Shown here: positions 5,655 through 8,812 of the stretch, piece after piece
How positions within the stretch are numbered: the stretch's first letter is position 1
Layout of the letters: each line of letters begins with the position of its first letter
NCBI GenBank assembly: GCA_030636885.1
Contig: DAOVVY010000025.1
Location: 1-8,812 of the forward strand
Direction of reading: 5' to 3'
DNA: 8,812 nucleotides
Source of the DNA: Candidatus Nanohaloarchaea archaeon
GTDB taxonomy: Archaea; EX4484-52; GLR71
The notes under the pieces: model-generated
The model's input: the letters and a program-made list of their open reading frames with translations, nothing else
What the model was told of the DNA's origin: nothing
Databases searched by the model: none
Program-made: the position numbers and the translations under genes

Positions 5655-6995
5655 ATGAATAATAAAATGAAAAATGTCAATAGAACTATAGATTGTGATC
5701 TGTCAGATATGCTTTCTGATATCGGTGAGATAATTGCAGTTCCTGCAATGGCACCAAGTTTTGAAGGCGGAGAAGGTGAACTGAAACGTTCTAAAGTCAT
5801 AGAAAAAATATTAAAAAGAAGTGACGTGTTTGATTCAATTGAACATTATGATGTTATCCAAAATACAGAAACTGGAGATATTGTCCGTCCTAATATTGTG
5901 GCGATGGTCAATGGTGTTGATGATACCCTTCCAACTACATGGATAATCACGCATATGGATGAAGTACCAACTGGGGATCCTAAACAGTGGTATTCGAATC
6001 CACGAAAATTAACTTTGGCAATTGAAGATGGTGGTGAGTTTCAAAAAGTAAGTTTTGGTGATCTAGATGATTATGTTGGAACTTCTGAATTTGATAGATT
6101 AGTCGTCATAGGACGTTCTGTAGATGATGATGTGAAACCTGGTGTTTGTGCAATTTATGCATTGAAAGCAATGAAAGTAGATGGAATTAAGCCTAATGGA
6201 AATATAGGGTTGGTTTTTGTTTCTGATGAGGAGACAGGTGGAAGTGAATATGGTATAAGGTATCTGGCTGAAAAAATAAAATTATTTAGTCCGGATGATT
6301 TAATCATTGTTCCTGATGATGGTAATGAAACAGGGGATGTGATTGAAATTGCAGAAAAATCGAGATTGGTAATTAAGATAATTACCAAAGGTCAACAGGG
6401 GCATTCTGCTAATGGTTATAATGATTCAAAAAATGCTTCTGAAGTTGCATCAAGATATCAGATTGAATTTGCAGATTGGTTTAGGAATAAATATACTGCT
6501 GTGAATAAGTTGTTTGTGCCATCATACAGTACTATTCAACTAACACAGAGACATATTGAATCCGGGAGTGCAAACACAGTTCCCGGTACTGATATATCTT
6601 TTATTGATATGAGATTACTTCCAAAATATAATCTTGATGATGTTTTGGGTTATGCAAGACATCTTGCCGAGAAATATCAAGAACAATTTAAAATAAAAAT
6701 GACAATTGAAAATCCTGTACATACATCAGCACCTTCTGAAACTTCGCCAAAATGCGAAGTAATTAAGAAACTGGTTGATGCTATACAGGTTGTTAGGGGT
6801 GTCAAGCCAAAAATGATTGGCATAGGTGGTGAAACTTGTGCAAACCATCTAAGAAAAATAAAAATACAAGGTAAACCTCTTAATGTAGCTGTATATTGTT
6901 CTATAACTGGGACTGAACATAAAATAAATGAGAGAGCTAAACTTGCGCACATACTCTATGATACAAAAGTTTTCGCTCATGTTTTTATGAATTGA
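5655..6995 (+). CDS. M20-family zinc metallopeptidase
   Basis: M20 enzymes are two-zinc hydrolases of peptides, N-acyl amino acids and related amides. Numbering from the ATG at 5655 (446 residues), the metal motif THMDEVP is at 99-105. The bridging aspartate lies in GRSVDDD (153-159), the Glu-Glu pair with the general base is in SDEETGGSEYG (190-200), PDDG is at 220-223, the dimerisation-domain GQQGHSA is at 246-252, and the last zinc histidine is in GTEHKINE (His about 422). All the expected catalytic elements are there, so it should be active. The segment between THMD and GRSVDD, about 50 residues, is long. Substrate is unknown: DapE-, ArgE- and dipeptidase-like members share these motifs. 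No signal peptide is seen, so it is cytoplasmic. Possible starts are GTG 5643, ATG 5655 and ATG 5667; 5655 is preferred from TATA spacing. The gene favours A/T-ending codons (AAA, GAA, AAT, ATA) more than uvrB or the helicase gene and is unrelated in function to its neighbours. Confidence 0.92.
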   Translation: MNNKMKNVNRTIDCDLSDMLSDIGEIIAVPAMAPSFEGGEGELKRSKVIEKILKRSDVFDSIEHYDVIQNTETGDIVRPNIVAMVNGVDDTLPTTWIITHMDEVPTGDPKQWYSNPRKLTLAIEDGGEFQKVSFGDLDDYVGTSEFDRLVVIGRSVDDDVKPGVCAIYALKAMKVDGIKPNGNIGLVFVSDEETGGSEYGIRYLAEKIKLFSPDDLIIVPDDGNETGDVIEIAEKSRLVIKIITKGQQGHSANGYNDSKNASEVASRYQIEFADWFRNKYTAVNKLFVPSYSTIQLTQRHIESGSANTVPGTDISFIDMRLLPKYNLDDVLGYARHLAEKYQEQFKIKMTIENPVHTSAPSETSPKCEVIKKLVDAIQVVRGVKPKMIGIGGETCANHLRKIKIQGKPLNVAVYCSITGTEHKINERAKLAHILYDTKVFAHVFMN

Positions 6996-7000
6996 TTGTA

Positions 7001-7051
7001 TATCTTTTTTAAGGATTAATAGAATGAGTGTTTTGCGTATTAATTTTTTTT
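7001..7051 (+). terminator. Poly-T termination zone after the M20 gene
   Basis: Two T tracts, six T at 7005-7010 and eight T at 7044-7051, follow the M20 stop. Stacked T runs are the usual archaeal intrinsic terminator. They would isolate the M20 transcript from the helicase gene, which has its own TATA box further on. Confidence 0.6.
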
Positions 7052-7076
7052 ATTTATTTAATAAATTACCAATACA

Positions 7077-7083
7077 TTTAAAA
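7077..7083 (+). promoter_or_regulatory. TATA box of the XPD helicase gene
   Basis: TTTAAAA within ACATTTAAAACT is centred about 26 bases before the ATG at 7106, predicting a leaderless mRNA. An AT-only dyad at 7052-7066 lies just upstream. Confidence 0.6.
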
Positions 7084-7105
7084 CTTCTGAGACAACGGGT
7101 ATGAT

Positions 7106-8812
7106 ATGCAGACTCTCTTTCCTTTTGATAAGATGCGACCCGGGCAGGTCCAGTTTATGGATGATGTCTATAGCTGTCTCTCTGCCAAGAAAAATTATGT
7201 GGTTCATGCGCCAACCGGTATCGGGAAGACTGTGTCTGCGCTTGCGCCTGCGGTTAAATACGCTTTAGAGAACAATAAGACTGTGGTGTTCCTTACCCCA
7301 CGTCATATGCAACATAAGATTGTGGTCGATACACTTAAAGCTATCAAGGAGAAGAACCCTGATATTGATCTGTCTGTGGCAAACATTGTGGGCAAAAGAT
7401 GGTTGTGTGCGCTTGAGGATGCGAAAAGACTCAATTCTGAAAACCTGTCTGAGATGTGCAAGAAGCTTAAAGGCGCGGATAAGTGTCCGCATTACAAGAA
7501 GATATTCAAGAAGTCGGGGGATCTGTCTCCAATTGCAGTCTCTGTCATAGATGGACTAAAAAAACATATCATGACTTCTGAGGATGCTAAAGATATCTGC
7601 ATGCAGAACGGACTGTGCCCCTATGAGATACTTATGCAGTACCTGAAAGAGTCAAATGTCATAATCGCTGATTATTATCATATGCTCCATCCGTTTGTGC
7701 AGAAGATGTTCCTGTCAAAGCTTGAGAAAGATATGGGTGACATAGTACTTGTGATTGATGAGGCGCATAATGTGCCGGGGCGTGCGCGAGAGCTCATGTC
7801 ATCACATCTGACATCTGATGCTATTGAGAAGGCGATAAAGGAATCTGATAAATTCAATTTTTATGATATCTCAAAAAATCTGCGCAAGCTCAAGAGAAAT
7901 GTTGAGGAGTATTGTATCAAGCATACGGGTAAAGATGACGAGAAACTTGCAAAAAAAGATTTTCTGGTCAATATTGTCAAAAAGCTTTATGATGACTTCA
8001 ATCATTTCATAAATGAGCTGGTCATTGCAGGGGATATCGTCACAAATGAACGGAAGGTATCTTATATCGGTGCAGTCGGCAAGTTCTTGCTTGACTGGTG
8101 CGGTCCTGATCTAGGGTTTGTTAGGATTGTCAAGACTGAAAGGAACATGATGGGTATCTTAGGGTTTGAGGTATGCTATGACTGTCTTGACCCGTCCATG
8201 CTGACCAAGAACCTGTTCAATAAGCTTCATTCTGTTGTCTTGATGTCGGGTACTCTCACTCCTGTTGACATGTTTATGGAGGTATTGGGTCTTGATAAGA
8301 TCCAGACCGAATCGCTCGTCCTTGACTCGCCTTTCCCGCGCGAGAACCGTCTGATCCTGATAAAAGATGATGTGACAACCAAGTTTACTGAACGAAGTGA
8401 TGAGCAGTCGTATAAGATTGCGGGTAATATCGTCAAGACCATCAATAATACTTCCGGGAATCTGGGTATCTTTTTTCCGTCATATAGCATGCTCAACACT
8501 GTCTATGAGCTGATGGCACAGTTTACAGTTGACAAAGAGATACTTCTTGAAGCACGAGGCATGACTAAAAATGATAAGAAAGTTTTGTTCAAGAAATTTG
8601 CATCATTTGTTAAGACTGATAAGTCTGCGGCACTTTTTGCTGTAGTAGGTGCTAATTTCAGTGAGGGTGTAGATTTTCCGGGTGAACTTATGAATGCGGT
8701 AGTTGTTGTAGGGCTTCCGCTTGAAAGACCTGATATCAAGAATCAGGCGCTGATTAATTATTATGAGATGAAATTTCAGAAAGGTTGGGAATATGGGTAT
8801 ACGTATCCTGCG
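7106..8812 (+). CDS. xpd: XPD/Rad3-family Fe-S DNA helicase (3' partial)
   Basis: This is a superfamily 2, 5'-3' DNA helicase of the XPD/Rad3 group, the archaeal counterpart of the TFIIH repair helicase. The frame runs open from ATG 7106 through the last base (569 codons) with no stop. The N-terminus MQTLFPFDKMRPGQ carries the Q-motif-like element of the family. Walker A APTGIGKT is at 35-42 and DEAH at 218-221. Between them lies the Fe-S region, with cysteines at 101, 118, 127 and 171 as the likely cluster ligands (C165 is an extra candidate). The arch domain follows, then SGTLTP near residue 383 and motif V (GANFSEGVDFPG) near 515-526. Motif VI (QxxGRxxR) is not reached, so an estimated 50-70 residues lie beyond the window. 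DinG-type helicases share this layout, but the spacing and N-terminus fit archaeal XPD better. The TATA box at 7077-7083 suggests a leaderless monocistronic start. Confidence 0.93.
   Translation, partial: MQTLFPFDKMRPGQVQFMDDVYSCLSAKKNYVVHAPTGIGKTVSALAPAVKYALENNKTVVFLTPRHMQHKIVVDTLKAIKEKNPDIDLSVANIVGKRWLCALEDAKRLNSENLSEMCKKLKGADKCPHYKKIFKKSGDLSPIAVSVIDGLKKHIMTSEDAKDICMQNGLCPYEILMQYLKESNVIIADYYHMLHPFVQKMFLSKLEKDMGDIVLVIDEAHNVPGRARELMSSHLTSDAIEKAIKESDKFNFYDISKNLRKLKRNVEEYCIKHTGKDDEKLAKKDFLVNIVKKLYDDFNHFINELVIAGDIVTNERKVSYIGAVGKFLLDWCGPDLGFVRIVKTERNMMGILGFEVCYDCLDPSMLTKNLFNKLHSVVLMSGTLTPVDMFMEVLGLDKIQTESLVLDSPFPRENRLILIKDDVTTKFTERSDEQSYKIAGNIVKTINNTSGNLGIFFPSYSMLNTVYELMAQFTVDKEILLEARGMTKNDKKVLFKKFASFVKTDKSAALFAVVGANFSEGVDFPGELMNAVVVVGLPLERPDIKNQALINYYEMKFQKGWEYGYTYPA

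Noticed and set aside
7052..7066. AT-only palindrome ATTTATT-T-AATAAAT upstream of the helicase TATA box
   Set aside because: Made of A and T alone in a very AT-rich spacer, so expected by chance; no second copy seen.
7024..7104. A 26-codon ORF (ATG to TGA) ending one base before the helicase ATG, preceded by AAGGAT
   Set aside because: It runs through the poly-T tract and the TATA box of the helicase gene, its residues reflect AT-rich spacer, and the helicase gene appears leaderless. A chance ORF is more likely than a leader peptide.

Overview
The window looks like chromosomal DNA of a mesophilic, fairly AT-rich archaeon. Archaeal markers are a Gins51-type replication subunit, a small histone-fold (DUF1931-like) protein, an Ogg2-type 8-oxoguanine glycosylase, an XPD/Rad3 helicase, TATA boxes about 26-29 bases upstream of several start codons (leaderless mRNAs), and GGTGA ribosome binding sites. 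The bacterial-type UvrB fits lineages that acquired UvrABC, such as methanogens, halophiles and several DPANN groups. The small divergent proteins make me lean towards a DPANN-like (Woesearchaeota-type) genome, but this is inference and no 16S rRNA is present.

Layout: (1) 1-1953 (+), uvrB lacking only its first few codons. (2) 1959-2621 (-), ogg2, converging on uvrB with 5 bases between stops. (3) 2672-2842 (-), a 56-residue histone-fold protein whose leader carries a hairpin. (4) 2882-3112, AT-rich spacer holding the histone promoter and no gene I can see. (5) 3113-5436 (-), a probable operon read ThiI-like protein, then Gins51, then a metallo-beta-lactamase (MBL) fold hydrolase. (6) 5437-5654, divergent promoter region with a perfect inverted repeat. 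(7) 5655-6995 (+), an M20 metallopeptidase. (8) 7106 to the window end (+), an XPD-family Fe-S helicase cut off before helicase motif VI.

Six of the eight genes act, or very probably act, on nucleic acid or chromatin: damage recognition (UvrB), base excision (Ogg2), DNA unwinding (XPD), replication (Gins51), DNA packaging (histone fold) and RNA binding (THUMP domain). The MBL protein may also be a nuclease. The M20 peptidase is the functional and compositional outlier.

The points most worth a second look are: the MBL gene, whose conserved N-terminus has no ATG, GTG or TTG and seems to start at ATC behind a good ribosome binding site; the ThiI-like protein, which keeps the THUMP domain but has lost the PP-loop and catalytic cysteines; the hairpin at the very 5' end of the histone-fold mRNA; and the inverted repeat upstream of the M20 gene. 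I see no CRISPR array, tRNA, rRNA, transposon or obvious novel defence system.
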